From Phycomyces blakesleeanus NRRL 1555(-) (lineage: Eukaryota > Mucoromycota > Mucoromycetes > Mucorales > Phycomycetaceae), in NCBI RefSeq assembly GCF_001638985.1, contig NW_017265158.1:62001-126000 (forward strand): a stretch of 64,000 nucleotides of DNA, written 5' to 3'. Of the stretch, positions 24,647 through 35,270 are shown in pieces; the first letter of the stretch is position 1; each line of letters begins with the position of its first letter. The translations under genes were made by a program, and so were the position numbers. The notes under the pieces were generated by a model. That model worked only from the letters and a program-made list of their open reading frames with translations. It had not been told where the DNA came from and did not search any database.

Positions 24647-25153
24647 TATTGAATATCCAAAAGGTGGTCTGTTGCCATGAAGATAAAAATAGCTTATTTT
24701 TTATTTTACTTTATTATAGCCACTAAGCAATTGTGTTCCTGGATTAGCTTGAGGAATAAAGAATGATATATCATCGCACGTCATATATAAAATATATGAA
24801 ACTAAAAAGGTTTTCAATCTCTAGGCATCTCTTTGAATGTTATGCCATTCTCCTTTCCGAGGGATATAATATAAAGGAGAGCTAAAGAGAACGATAGAAA
24901 AAGAGTGAAAGAGAGAGAGAGAGAGAGAGGGAGATAGAGGGGGGAGAGGAGAGAAGAGGGGGGGGGGGAGCACCATGCCCAAAATGCATGGGCACGGGCG
25001 TGGTCCGAAATAAGGAGTGGCGGCGGATATTGATTGGCAACCCCCTTGTTTTTCTCGTTTTTTTTAGGCTTCGCGTGTTCCTCTTTCTTTGCTTTCCCTT
25101 TCTGCATAACTCACTTACTTTCTTCCTCTCTTATTTGCTCTCCATTGTTATAT
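24185..25153. other. Intergenic region with CA, TA and GA tracts
   Basis: Holds a CA/TA dinucleotide repeat near 24600-24645 and a GA/G-rich run near 24905-24970. The latter lies about 200-250 bp upstream of the zinc-finger gene start. No gene seen. Confidence 0.7.
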
Positions 25154-26582
25154 ATGGATAATACTGTTGTCATGGCTACCTCTCCACCGATCCCTTTAAC
25201 TCCAGCCGAAGAGGATCTTGGGTGGACTAAACTGGCCTCGCTTGATCTGGTGAAGCCCGCCGAAGGAGAGTGTCACGGGATCTTGCCAATAGGAGGAAAC
25301 CTACAGGTAGACGACTTGACCTCTTCTATTTCTTCGTGCACGTCAGATCCTGTTCTGCGTTGGATTTTGTCCTTCCCACTCGGTCTACCCCTTATGAAAG
25401 ACGACGTCTTCTTCGCTCCACCCCACACCTTCAATATTCATGATGCGGACGACGCCATATCTCTGTCCTCTTCCGACTCAGACTCACACAAATCACCCTC
25501 TCCTGACTTGTCTCCTCTTACATCTCCGTCGAGTTTTTTGTACTACGAACCCTTGTTTGGCGGCATTGAAGACCTGCTGAGCCGCAAGCGTCATGAAGAA
25601 GAGTCTACATCAAAGCCACCTAGACAAGGCCGTTGCCGTCGGGTCAGCACTCAATCAATCGATCTCGACTGGCTTGCACTTTTGCATGACTTCCATGAAG
25701 ATGAAGACGAAGACGATATACCTTTCCACCATAAAAGTGTAGAGCAAAAAATGCATAATCTACAACTTTCTGACTCTGACGAAGAGGGCGAAGAAGAAGA
25801 AAGCGACTACTGTCTCAAAGCTCAATCTCCTCAACGGCGACGGAAGCGAGGCCGGGCCGGGTCATTTACACCACGATATCGAAAGTACCAGAAACAGAAA
25901 AAGGATCGGGTGAGCAGCGAAGAGCCAGTAGAGCCTTTGACGATTGACCAGGAAAAGACACTGTTTGAACAACTGACTGCAGCCAATATTGATTGGTGTC
26001 GTTACTGTGGCACAACCGAGGGTGTGAACTGGCGTCCTGGGCCATGGGGTAAACGCACACTTTGCAAGTAAGTTAATTGCCTTATTACTGACCTCACATT
26101 AGACTAACTTGATTGTGTAGTAAACATGGATGCGACTACAAGGGATATGGTCTCGCCAGTCGTCTACCTCGCCTTGATCTCTCTGCATTTTCAAATGAAA
26201 CTCTACAAGATAGGACTCGTCCTATTGTCCAGCAGTTCTGCACAGCTTGTCAGAACCCTACTCAATCCCACAATCTACTTGTCCCATGTGAAGGTGGTTG
26301 TTCAAGAGCTTATCACCTCACATGTCACCCTCTTATCTCAACTTCAGCTTGGTACTGCAGCGATGTCTGTAAAGACAACCGACGACGTAACAAAGTTGGT
26401 GTGTTTCTATTTTCCATATTATGATTATCTCTGAGCTCAGAATCGATTTCCTTTTAACTAATGCTTTTATTGTTTCTGTAGTTGTTGATCTGCCACGAAA
26501 ACATTTACCACTCATGCGATTACAGAAACAACCTCTCGAGAAAAACCTCTTTGACCAAGATGAGCCCGATTCACCTTTATAA
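25154..26582 (+). CDS. Zinc-finger protein with GATA-like and PHD-like fingers
   Basis: Probable nuclear regulator. Exons 25154-26067, 26121-26398 and 26482-26582 give 430 residues. Residues 1-280 are low-complexity (Ser/Pro, acidic SDSDEEGEEEE, basic RRRKRGRAG). Near residue 280 a GATA-like finger reads WCRYCGTTEGVNWRPGPWG, then LCNKHGCDYKGYG across intron 1. The first CxxC and WRPGPWG...LCN resemble GATA fingers, but the second pair is C-x3-HGC rather than CNAC. About 45 residues later comes a PHD-like Cys/His cluster: CTACQ, CEGGC, YHLTCHP, WYCSDVC. I do not recognise a characterised orthologue. DNA binding by the first finger and histone or protein binding by the second are inferences. 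I chose ATG 25154 because the upstream frame is Cys/Phe-rich leader-like sequence. Confidence 0.8.
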
Positions 26583-26951
26583 TACATCATAAACCCAAAA
26601 AGAGAGAGAGAGAGAGAGGAAAAAATGTTTCCCTCTGATTCACTCAATCATTCACTAACTTTCATACCACTCATACGTACAAATGCATCATTTAAATATC
26701 TTTATACACCCTACATACAATTCTCATTTTCTCATCTGTTTCATCCAATCAATCAATCAATCAATCAATACATGCATATATATATATATTTATTTATATA
26801 TTTACACATACACACACATTATATATCTTACGCTCTGTAGCCTCCTTTGTCGGTGTTTTAATACATGAACACGATGAACTTGTTTGCGCTTTTTCTTGGA
26901 AAAAAAATCTATATTTTTCAGACTTGTTCAGAATAATAAACTCATCTCATA
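26583..26951. other. Short intergenic region with simple repeats
   Basis: Holds GA, CAAT and TA/CA simple repeats (26600-26820) between the zinc-finger gene and PRP38A. It probably contains the 3' UTR of the first and the promoter of the second. Confidence 0.7.
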
Positions 26952-28252
26952 ATGTGTAAGGATCTACTATCTCAATACATTCATCATGGCTTATTTTAAC
27001 AATTACAGCGAACCGTACAATGAGCGATGCCGTGGCTGTCCACGGACGGGATCCCCAACACCTCATTGAAAAGATTATTCGTGAACGCATCTACGATTCA
27101 CTCTACTGGAAAGAACATTGCTTCGGCTTGTCTGGTAAAACGCATAAAGATAAACTTCATCAAATCCAAAATAATAATAATATCTAATAACACAAAAATT
27201 CTAAAGCTGCAACGTTGATGGACAAGGCTGTTGAACTATCAGCTGTCGGTGGACAATATGGCAATCAACAACCCACAGAGTTCCTTTGCTTGGTACTCAA
27301 GATGCTTCAGCTCCAACCAGAAAAGGATATTGTCATTGAATTAATTAAGCAAGAAGACTTTAAGTAAGATATATATATATGATTATTATAAGAGTGTTTC
27401 ATTTGAAACTTATGTTAGCAAATAGGTATCTGCGTGCGCTGGGCGTCTTTTATTTGAGACTGGTTGGCCGGTCCAAGGAGATCTATCAGTATTTGGAGCC
27501 ATTGTTGAATGACTATAGAAAATTACGAGTTCGCCAAGGAGGTAATTTGGTCATATTTGTGCAATATATGAATCTAGCCGAGAAAAAAAACAGAAAACGA
27601 GAAATACTAATGCTTTTACATAGATGGATTTATACTCTCACATATGGATGTTTTTGTGGACCAGCTATTAAGGGAAGAGCGTGTATGTGATGTGATTCTG
27701 CCACGTCTGGTTGCACGTCATATTCTGGAGGAAAATGATGAGCTAGATGTTCGTGTGAGTGCATTGGAAGAGGATCTTGAAGATAAAGAAGATCGTGGAC
27801 GTAGTCGCGGCCCAGAACGTAGAAGGAGTCGAAGCACAAGCACAAGCAGCAGCACAAGCAGCAGCACAAGCGTAAGCCGGAGCCGGAGCAGAAGCCGAGG
27901 CCGAAATGGAAGCAAAATTAGAAGTAGAAGTAGAAGTGGGAGCAGACGCAGAAGCAGAAGCAGAAGCAGAAGCAGCGACAGAAACAGAAACAGAAGCAGA
28001 AGCAGAATCGGCGACAGAAACAGAGACAGAGACAGAGACAGAGGCAGAGGCAGAAACGGAAGCAGAAGCAGAAGTAGAAGTAGAAGTAGAAGTAGAAGTA
28101 GAAGCAAAAGCAGTAACGCAAGCACTGGCCGTAGTCGTGCTCGAGCTCGTGAAAGAAGCTCAAGTCGCAGCCGTAGCCCTGTACGAAGACGACAATATAG
28201 ATCCCCTAGTCGCAGCAGTAGCGATAGCCGTAGCCGCAGTCGTGGCCGTTGA
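26952..28252 (+). CDS. Pre-mRNA-splicing factor 38 (PRP38A) with RS domain
   Basis: Component of the U4/U6.U5 tri-snRNP, needed for spliceosome activation. Exons 26952-26955, 27009-27134, 27207-27363, 27426-27541 and 27624-28252 give 343 residues. The start exon is only 4 nt (ATG+T). It restores the family N-terminus as MSNRTMSDAVAVHG, close to animal MANRTVKDAHSIHG; the intron is 53 nt. The PRP38 domain covers residues 10-180: HLIEKIIRERIYDSLYWKEHC, PTEFLCLVLKMLQLQPEKDI, YLRALGVFYLRLVG, LEPLLNDYRK, REERVCDVILPRL, LEEDLEDKED. Residues 200-343 are an Arg-Ser domain encoded by GA-rich hexamer repeats. RS tails occur in animal and plant PRP38A but not in yeast Prp38p. Confidence 0.95.
27835..28130 (+). 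repeat. GA-rich trinucleotide/hexanucleotide repeats encoding the RS domain
   Basis: AGAAGC, AGAAGT and GACAGA-type units repeat through the last exon of PRP38A. They also open a Glu/Ala/Val-rich plus-two frame and Leu- or Cys/Phe-rich minus frames, which are by-products of the repeats. Confidence 0.9.
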
Positions 28253-28492
28253 TATTGCCTTGTTCAAAAATATTGTTAATAGAAATGAATGTTATGTTGA
28301 CTCATGACAACAATAAAGAAGAAATACATATATGTATGTATACATATTTTATATTTTATACTTTATTGAAATATATTATACTTGGATTTCAAATCATTTT
28401 CTTTAAAAAAAAAACATTTATATAATAACATATATGAAGGGTTTATTTATTTATATTGGAAGATTAAATGGATTAAATAAAGATTATAATAT

Positions 28493-30359
28493 TTAAGCCA
28501 AAGCTCCCATGGGATCGTAAGCGGGCAGAACTGATGGCTCAGTGTCAAGAATGGCGACAAGATCCTTGGAGACGGCGCTCTTCTCCAACACAAGCTAATA
28601 ATGAAATTGAATGTTTAATAAGCTAGGGTGTTACAAAACCAAACGATGGTTTATCCTGTTTTACCTGATAAACAAATTCGGAGAACCATGTGTCGGTCAT
28701 GATCCAGTAACCCTTGTCACCCGTAGCAGGCCCCCTTTAGAAACAAGTGTTACAATCCGTTATTTATTTATTTTTTGGATCATGTTCGTCATAACTTACC
28801 ATGAATTTTCTACTCTCCAACGAATGGGCTGGCCATCTTTGTCAAAGTGAACGCCGGTGAATACCATTGCATGAGTCATCATACTTTCACCATAAAGCAA
28901 ACGCTGCTCCTTGGTCATGCCAAACGAGACGTTGAAAGCAGTGCTATAATCGAAGATCTTGTCATCCATGGTAGCATATTTGGAGCTACTGAATTGGCCT
29001 AAAGGGAAATTTTAATAAAATTTATATTACATGCATATGTTGCATATAGCTTACCAACGTCACAACCGAACCAGACAGGCTTGCCTGACTTGAGAACTTC
29101 TGCAGCAAGACGTTTCATGTTTCTAATGGTGGTGTTGACGTATCTAATCGGCTGACCACCGACCACATTACCAAGACGTGCAACGGTATACAGACGAGCG
29201 TAGGTATTTCGAGGGTCATTGATCAATGACATAGTCTCACCAATCTAATAAAATAAAACGAGAGGGTTTTAAGTTGACTGTGGGATATATGGTTAAGGGG
29301 TAAAATTGACTTACGGGATAGGAAACGACCTCCTTGAAGTAGGACTTTGGTGTCAAACCCGACAGGGACAGAACCTTGCCTTCCTTATCATTAATCTCCC
29401 AATCAAACTTAGCTGGCGGTTCACCAAGGAAGATAACAAGGATACGGTAGATGTCCTGCATCATTTCTTCCTTGATTACTCTGATGATACTGGCAGACAC
29501 ACCAGTTTGAAGAGCCTCGCGAATCTGGACTGCATATTCTCTCAGCTTGACCTTGACAAGCCAGTTCAGACGAGCGGACTCGGAAGAGGCAAAGGTTTCT
29601 GGGTAAACTGATTTGGGGACAACACCGTACTTTTGGACAATATTGACCAACATATCCCACTGACCACCATCATTGATAGGGGTCTGGAGAAGGTACTGGA
29701 CAACGCGATCGTCAATGTCAGTCTCAGCCAACTCAATCATTTGCTCCAAGAACCAATTAGCCTTTTCAAGTTTATCTAAGGACGCGTAACGTTAGTCAAG
29801 AATCCTATACATTTTTTTTTTATAAAAAAAAGACAAGATATATTACCATAGAAGAACAAGAAGTTTTGGGAGAGCTCAAAGTCATCATTGAGTTTGTACT
29901 TTTTGATAACAGCCAAACGCATAACATTGGTACCTGAATTATGCAATATGTTGGTTAGTACAAAAGATATAGAGAAAGATAACAATTGATCTTACCAGCA
30001 AACAGCCAGCATCTGCCTGATGACTTTTGGTTTGTAATCTGAGCCTCGGCTGGAACTTTTACATTGAATACATGATTGTCCTTAAGGACGGCACGGTGGT
30101 TATAGATGACATCTCGATAGTCGTTGTTGACCACTGCATTGAGAGCAAACTGGTTCTTGCGATCGCTCCAAAAGTGGTTGGAATATTTCTCAAGACTGCG
30201 GCTTGTCAGGCTTTCGGATCCCAGGGTGGAAGAGCCAAGGTTCAGGTTGGCCATCTTATCGGCCAGCGATGAAGAAGAGGGAGAGGGAGATTCGGTAGAT
30301 GCTGAGGCGCGCTTCTCATCGTACTCGTTCTGCTGTTCCTTGGAAGGCTGGGATCCCAT
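28493..30359 (-). CDS. Bleomycin hydrolase / aminopeptidase C (peptidase C1B)
   Basis: Cytosolic papain-like cysteine aminopeptidase, typically hexameric; yeast homologue Blh1/Gal6/Lap3. Exons 30359-29996, 29933-29847, 29775-29315, 29244-29055, 28998-28800, 28734-28665 and 28594-28493 give 490 residues. All phases agree. Catalytic Cys117 lies in SSGRCWLFAG, His410 in MMTHAMVF and Asn432 in VENSWGPATGDKGYW. Gln in AQITNQKSSGRC fits the oxyanion residue. The C-terminus ends YDPMGALA, where yeast Gal6 has an autoprocessed tail that enters the active site. There is an extra Ser/Pro-rich N-terminal extension of about 40 residues, without a clear targeting pattern. Confidence 0.96.
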
Positions 30360-30735
30360 AGTGAAATATATAGATTATGGATTGATAAATAGATAGATAG
30401 ATAAGAGAAAAAAAAAGAAGTATTTTTTGAAATTTGGAGTTTTGAGCGCGATCCTTTATAGATGTCACTTGTTGAGGTGGAGTTAATGGTTGTGACTCCA
30501 AGTCAGCAGATCATAATTGATAAATAAAGGGAAGTTTTGTCTAAATTTGTCATGATTCCAAAGTAAAATAAAGAAGGGGTTTTAAACCAAGCCATTGATA
30601 CACTCATTGGTGTTTCTTTATTTCATCATTTAAATGTTTGTGGAGGTCCGTCGGTTCGGAGATCCAGGCTGGTTGAATTTATTTAAGTTTGTGTTTATAT
30701 GTATTTTAATATATGTTATTGAAAGCTAAAGCTCT
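30360..30735. other. Intergenic region
   Basis: Promoter side of the bleomycin hydrolase gene and 3' flank of the orphan gene. Includes a GATA-type tetranucleotide run near 30388-30404. No gene seen. Confidence 0.6.
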
Positions 30736-31518
30736 TTAACGAAAACAGCAAAATGAAGATAAGGAAAATAGTCGAGCCAGAGAAAAAACAGGGTCTGTGT
30801 CCTCCTCTTGACTACCCCGAATAGCTGCCCGGTAAGTATATTCATTTTGGGGATAATGCTGACTACTAGATGATTCAGCAAGGAAGGAAGGGGCAGGAGA
30901 AAACAAGAACTGAGGGCGATAAGACTCAGGTGAATTATCTACGCTACTGTCGGTGCTTTGGCAATCGCTGTCCTGACCAGCATCATTACTATCTTCTTCG
31001 TCTTCGTCCACTTCGGAACGGCACGATATGGGTGTAAATCCTCGTTCACGAAGGAGCTCATGAGTCCACATTAAATATAGACCTTCGTCATTATTATCTT
31101 GCCCTACTGTTGTAGTATAGCTAGAAGCATGCTCGAGATTTAAATGGCTTTCATGAGCACCATAGACATGTTCGGTATCTACAATTATATTAAAGTCAGT
31201 AATAAGTCCTAGATACCTCATCACGATTATTCACTATACATTTCTGCACTGTAATGTGCTGTAGTATGCAGGGGTGGGATGGGGTTATATTGGACTCTAG
31301 TATATAATTAAGTACTTATTACTTACCAAGATATGGTGGGGTAGACAGTACAGAGCCATAGGTCTGGATGTGTGTCTTGTTTGAAGGTGTCACAGCTATA
31401 ATTCATTTATTTATCTGTGCTGTGAGTTTTACTAGGATCAAGCTTTACTTTTACTGTTTGGCAATATACCTCTTGGACTGGAAATACTCAACGAGGAAGA
31501 GGAAGGTGTTGGTGGCAT
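30736..31518 (-). CDS. Uncharacterised Ser/Asp-rich small protein
   Basis: I do not recognise this gene. Three exons, 31518-31470, 31395-31327 and 31178-30736, joined in consistent phases, give 186 residues. The N-terminus is Ser/Pro-rich (MPPTPSSSSLSISS). Next come HIQTYGSVLSTPPYLD and a moderately hydrophobic segment, GLYLMWTHELLRERGFTP. An acidic Ser/Asp stretch (EVDEDEEDSNDAGQ) follows, and the protein ends in SLARLFSLSSFCCFR. Splice sites (GTATAT, GTAAGT; acceptors TATAG, GTAG) and the open frame support a real gene. The short hydrophobic C-terminus with two cysteines could be a lipidation or membrane-anchor site, which is speculative. Confidence 0.55.
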
Positions 31519-32435
31519 GGCACTAAATGACTGTACTTGATAGGTTTAGTTGAATAGATCCAGTTAAAGGAATCCATCTTGGTAAACACTTGCTTTGTAA
31601 TTGTTGTTAATAGGCATCGAAGGGGTCATTTTAAGAAGAAGAAGAAAGTAGAAAAGGTTAAGAATATTCTGCCGTGTCTTTACCCCCTCTCCCTTCACAT
31701 CCTTCCCCCTTTCTTCTTATCTAGAAGTAGAACACAGTCCCATTACAATATCTCTCTCTCTCTCTCTTTTTGGATTACTATTATTGTTGTTGTTATAATT
31801 AACTTCCTCTTCTTCATCTTCTTTCGCTTATTGTTTGATTGAAATCTTGTCTGGCTATTACATCAAAGTAATTTACCGTTAAAATAAAGTAAATTAAGGA
31901 ACTTGGTTCTCTTGAACCAAAAATAATAACAATATTAAATATTCTGAACTAAGCATATCGGCCTTCATCTCAATCGAACAATACTACTTTTCATTATATA
32001 CTTCACCACTTTAATGTCATTATCTACAACAAAGATGGCACGGGATCACCTGTCTCGGCATTTGACTTTATATTGGATGCATGTTCCAAATGATAGGCTC
32101 ACACCTAAGTTTCTCCCGATGTCTAAAGAAACCTCAGCACTGTCATCTGCCATAATCTACACATATCACGCACACAGACCAGATGGTTGCCTTTGATCTA
32201 TAGCAATGATCTCCACATATGTCTTTTTGTTCAATTTTGGCTTGCATTGTCAGCTTTTTGATCCACTCTTATTTTCTCTAACTTATCAGTCCATATCCAA
32301 GCATAGAACATACGCAATATATAAAAAGAAAATTACACACACACACACACATTTATATACATATATCATTCCAATTCTAGTTGCTTTTCTTGTATGTGTG
32401 TTTGCATGTTTTTATGTATAAATTTGTGTATTTTT
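31519..32435. other. Intergenic region
   Basis: CT-rich and CA-rich tracts (31745-31770, 32335-32355) and AT-rich DNA. Short open frames at 31579, 32014 and 32206 (+) show no domain or codon bias. No gene called. Confidence 0.65.
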
Positions 32436-32771
32436 TTATGCCTGGGCAAGACTGTCCTTGGTCTTTTGCTTGATATCGCCGTAACAGTGCTTGCAGAGAT
32501 GGTGAAGAAGTTTGCTGTTTCCGCAACCAGGACAGCCGACCACATTCTCCTTTGTAGGCAGACCTTTATTGGATGCTCTCATGCGTTTCTTTGAGTGGGA
32601 TGTCTTCTTCTTTGGTGCTGCCCACAAAAAGGGTTCCAGCCACACTGGTACTTCAAATGTCGAGCGTGTTACATTCTCTCCGGATGAACCAATCGACAAC
32701 GAGCCAAAGCGTACCGTCTGGATCTGGGCCCACTGGCGAGTGAGGGCAAAGGGCCGTGCGATGATGGACAT
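32436..32771 (-). CDS. Mitochondrial large-subunit ribosomal protein bL32m
   Basis: Single-exon gene of 111 residues if translation starts at the Met of MSIIARPFALTRQW, complement of 32769-32771. An in-frame ATG further upstream (32873) would add 34 residues without mitochondrial character. The N-terminal half is a plausible targeting presequence. The mature part starts at AAPKKKTSHSKKRMR, the invariant bL32 start after processing. The zinc ribbon CPGCG...CKHCY follows. The next gene, eIF2B-delta, is divergent, with about 260 bp between start codons. Confidence 0.93.
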   Translation of the reverse strand: MSIIARPFALTRQWAQIQTVRFGSLSIGSSGENVTRSTFEVPVWLEPFLWAAPKKKTSHSKKRMRASNKGLPTKENVVGCPGCGNSKLLHHLCKHCYGDIKQKTKDSLAQA

Positions 32772-33030
32772 TAGGTAAAAAGTGCTGCCAAAGTGTTGTT
32801 GACCAAAGCCACCTTGAACGCTTTGTTCCCCCCAACCCTTGCGCACCAAAAAATGTGCTGGAATCAAAGTCACAATACACCATTTTGCCCTCTTTTTTTT
32901 TGGTCACTCAATCCCGACGTTGTAATAGTCTATTTTTCTTCTCTTCTCTTCTTTCTTCTTGTGTATAAGCTAGATATATATATACACGTTATTACAAACA
33001 GACAAAAAGGGAGAAAGCAACTCACCAGCC
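32772..33030. promoter_or_regulatory. Shared divergent promoter region (bL32m / eIF2B-delta)
   Basis: About 260 bp separates the two divergent start codons, so both promoters must lie here. The middle contains a CT-rich run and TATATATA near 32972. No specific factor site is recognised. Confidence 0.5.
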
Positions 33031-34959
33031 ATGGAACAAACAACAATTCGATCCAACGTAATGAAAATTGAGTGTATTTTGTCTTAGACATCTACTTAGT
33101 TTTAATGCCAAAAAAAGAGTCTCTTAGATTTTTTAGCTTGTCAGCTTTAATTGACCTTTACTATGTATATATATAATATAATATAATATAGCCACTTCCA
33201 ATTCCTAACAAAGTCACCCAAAAGGTGGCTTCAGGATCGCCAAACATTGGCCAACCGATGAACTCATCGTATGAAAACCAATGGATGCTTTCCGAAGAAC
33301 ATCGCGTTCCTGTACGCAAACAATTTGAAGAATCCAAAGAAGATGCCAACAAAACCAAAGATATCCCCAAGAAACCCAAGGATACACCCGAAGCACCGAG
33401 AAAGTCCCAAAAGGACATGACCAAGGCTGAACGTCGATTGATGCAGGAACAACAGCGTATGGAAAAACAGCAGCGACTCAATGCTGGTTTACCAAAATCT
33501 GCTAAAAAGGCAGCCGAAATTGAACCCAAGAAGCCTGTGGTTGCTGCTACAGTAAATCAAGACGATAAGGCCAAAAAGACCCAAAAGACTCAGAAGATCC
33601 AAGAAAACGATGTTCCCTGGTTACTCCACCTCGACACTCCGAAACGTCCTGATAGCAGCACTCTCGATCTTCATCCTGCTGTTTTGACTCTAGGATTGTA
33701 TTTCTCTGAGTTTAAGATTGTTGGCTCAAACGCGCGCTGTGTAGCCATGTTGGAAACATTTTCAAAGGCAAGTGTTTTATTTACTCTTGAGCAATTACTG
33801 TATGTCTCTGTAGAGTGCGTGTGTTTGTGTAAATTATATTATTAACTAATAAGATCTTTTATCCAGGTTATTGAGGAACACAAACCTCCATCAGATGCAA
33901 CTTTCTCTCGTCACATTCAGAAACACTTGGACCCTCAGATTGCCTACCTCTTAAGCACACGACCCATGTCTCTCAGTATGCGTGAATGTATCCGATGGTT
34001 GAAGAAAGAGATGTCAGATATTGTTGAAGAAGATCCGCCTCTTTCCGATGACGATGTAAGTAATCATGAACATCATTTGGTTTTCATTAAGATGCCTTGA
34101 AAATTGAACAAATATTACCAACCAATTAGGCACGCCATCGACTTATGGATCGTATTGAGCATTTTATCAGAGAGAGAATCACAATGGCAGATCGTCTGAT
34201 TGTGCAATATGGTTTGCAAAAGATCCAAGACGGTGAAGTGATCTTGACCTATGGAAAATCTTCCGTAGTAGAAAGCCTGTTACTTGAAGCAAAGAAAAAA
34301 GGAATTGAGTTTAAGGTGATTGTAGTGGATAGTCGACCCCTCTTTGAGGGTAAACATTTGATTCGTCGCTTGGTAGCGGCAGGGATCGATTGTTCGTACC
34401 ACTTATTGTCGAGTGTGTATGTGGCCCTAAGATCAGTTACAAAAGTGCTGATGGGTGCGCATGCCTTGTTGAACAATGGTGCAGTTTATTCGCGTATTGG
34501 TAGTGCAATGGTTGCAATGGCTGCTAGTGATAAGCAAATACCAGTTATGATCTGCTGTGAGACCTACAAGTTTGTCAATCGCACACAGGTCGATTCGTTT
34601 GTCATGAATGAGATCGGCAACCCTGATGCTCTTGTTAACACTAAGCCTACTTACAATGCAAACCACCTTGACCAGCCCACATCAGACGTCTCTGTCCTTA
34701 CCTCATGGCGAGAACAACCCAACTTAAGATTACTCAACCTCTTGTATGATGTTACACCATCAAAGTACATCACACTTGTTGTTACTGAAGTTGGTTTGAT
34801 TCCATGTACATCTGCACCTGTCATCTGGCGTGAATACAAGTAAGAAGTTATTTAAAAACTTAATACTGACATTATTGTTTACTTATATTTTTATTTTATC
34901 TTTCTTCTCTATGTATTGATGTTTTAAACCAAAGCGAGGAATTTGGCAAGAGAGAATAA
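33031..34959 (+). CDS. Translation initiation factor eIF2B subunit delta
   Basis: Regulatory subunit of eIF2B, the exchange factor that reloads eIF2 with GTP and is inhibited by phosphorylated eIF2-alpha. Exons 33031-33057, 33192-33767, 33867-34055, 34130-34839 and 34935-34959 give 508 residues (human about 523, yeast Gcd2p 651). The first exon encodes only MEQTTIRSN. Residues 10-140 are a charged Lys/Glu/Gln-rich extension typical of delta. The conserved part includes LHLDTPKRPD, HPAVLTLGLYFSEFKIVGSN, GEVILTYGKSSVVESLL, VVDSRPLFEGK and GAVYSRIGSAMVAMAA. ICCETYKFVNRTQVDSFV and a C-terminal LLYDVTPSKYI...VGLIP...VIWREY follow. Intron 2 uses a GC donor (AAG/GCAAGT). Delta rather than alpha or beta is indicated by the N-terminal extension and the LNLLYDVTP end. 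Confidence 0.95.
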
Positions 34960-35270
34960 AAGAACTCTTCTAGTATAAATAGACTCTTAGAAATAAACAA
35001 ACCAAAAAGGACGACTACATACACACCTATTTATACACTCACCCACACGCCCACACACTCACACTCACACTCACACTCACTCTCTCACAAAGATAAGTGA
35101 AAAAAACATAGCAAGACACGTTTATAAACATATACATATATATAAACACACACACACACACATATATATATATATGCATACATGTATGTATGTATCTATA
35201 TATCAATAATCATATAAAACAAAATTACAGATTAATAGATCTATAAATATAGCTATAGCTAATTATCAGC
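34960..35270. other. Convergent 3' region with CA/TA repeats
   Basis: CACTCA and CA dinucleotide repeats (35030-35165) and TA repeats between the 3' ends of eIF2B-delta and the oxidoreductase. No gene. Confidence 0.8.

Noticed and set aside
27906..28307. 133-residue Glu/Ala/Thr/Val-rich frame overlapping PRP38A
   Set aside because: By-product of GA-rich repeats in another frame of the RS domain. The PRP38A frame is supported by family sequence.
32773..32873. Upstream ATG extension of bL32m
   Set aside because: Adds 34 residues of non-targeting sequence. The internal Met gives a plausible mitochondrial presequence.
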